NCBI RefSeq assembly: GCF_964340395.1
Contig: NC_135569.1
Location: 14,195,519 to 14,259,518, forward strand
Source of the DNA: Glandiceps talaboti
Lineage: Eukaryota; Hemichordata; Enteropneusta; Spengelidae
Direction: 5' to 3'
Length of the DNA stretch: 64,000 nucleotides
The stretch's first letter is position 1, and each line of letters begins with the position of its first letter. A program made the translations under genes and the position numbers. Under the pieces are notes generated by a model that saw only the letters and a list, made by a program, of their open reading frames with translations, had not been told where the DNA came from and did not search any database. Shown piece after piece: positions 63,635 to 64,000 of this stretch.

Positions 63635-64000
63635 CTCTACAGCAATCTTTTGGATTTAAAGACAGGAAAAAACGATTTGTTACCATCTAGTTCGTTTGTT
63701 ATTGTCAACTAGCAAATAGTCCGTGCATCTCATAGGGTTTACATATTGATACAGTGTTTCTAAGTATTTGCCACATTAATTGCAAAACAAAGTTAATCAG
63801 GATACCTCTAAAACCAGTTTTGTGGTTGATGTCCTCAGAAGAATTGAAAGCTTAGGGTTTCATCTTGGTTTTCAAATCTAATTTGAAGGAATAGATTCAC
63901 AATCTAGATATAGGTACCCAGACATTCATGTACGAGCGCACACAGGCAGTGTATATTATGGGCATATTTGTACCAAGTCATTTATAAGCCATACAGGTTA

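Larger units (their letters stand above)
54079..64000 (-). repeat. Duplicon C (inverted copy, runs off the window)
   Basis: Reverse complement of A from about 10661 down to about 854 at the window end. It shares with B the promoter deletion and many substitutions, so B and C are closer to each other than to A. It has a private insertion at about 57585-57710. Confidence 0.9.

Overview
The window is nuclear DNA from an animal. It is AT-rich, dense in microsatellites, has spliced genes with GT-AG introns, several non-LTR retrotransposons and tRNA-derived SINEs, and no bacterial-style operons. Methuselah-type receptors with a somatomedin-B domain and a PIDD-like LRR-ZU5-UPA-Death protein point to a marine invertebrate bilaterian, with a non-vertebrate deuterostome (hemichordate or amphioxus grade) or a lophotrochozoan most likely. 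Species cannot be fixed by eye.

Layout. (1) 1-10661 is duplicon A, carrying a plus-strand two-exon SMB/7TM receptor gene. (2) 10.9-13.7 kb is a microsatellite, a broken 5'-truncated LINE with a (TTGAA)n tail, and another large microsatellite. (3) 14.4-16.4 kb has exons of an unrecognised minus-strand gene, one with an in-frame stop. (4) 19.5-33.5 kb is a plus-strand PIDD1-like gene with nine coding exons modelled. A hammerhead-ribozyme hairpin lies just upstream of its first coding exon. Its last large intron holds a SINE, a fold-back element and a LINE with an intact ORF. (5) 33988-44384 is duplicon B, an inverted copy of A with a minus-strand receptor. (6) 44.4-53.2 kb has a second SINE, a decayed fourth receptor 5' end, and a tandem duplication of about 2 kb units ending in microsatellites. 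(7) 53.2-53.8 kb is an RT relic. (8) 54079-64000 is duplicon C, with a third, minus-strand receptor.

The three receptors are close paralogues (735, 737 and 733 residues when spliced). The 7TM part is almost identical between them and the ectodomain differs more. Indels shared between promoters order the copies: the relic at 46.7-47.4 kb keeps sequence that A lost and other sequence that B and C both lost, including a TATA-like box. The PIDD-like gene is intact at every splice junction checked except for one frameshift in its LRR exon.

The least expected signals are the hammerhead motifs. One at 19.6 kb matches the full consensus inside a perfect 34-bp inverted repeat. A second, variant motif is carried by all three duplicons. 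Both sit inside (TA)n tracts, as if Penelope-like or related retroelement ends had been left there.
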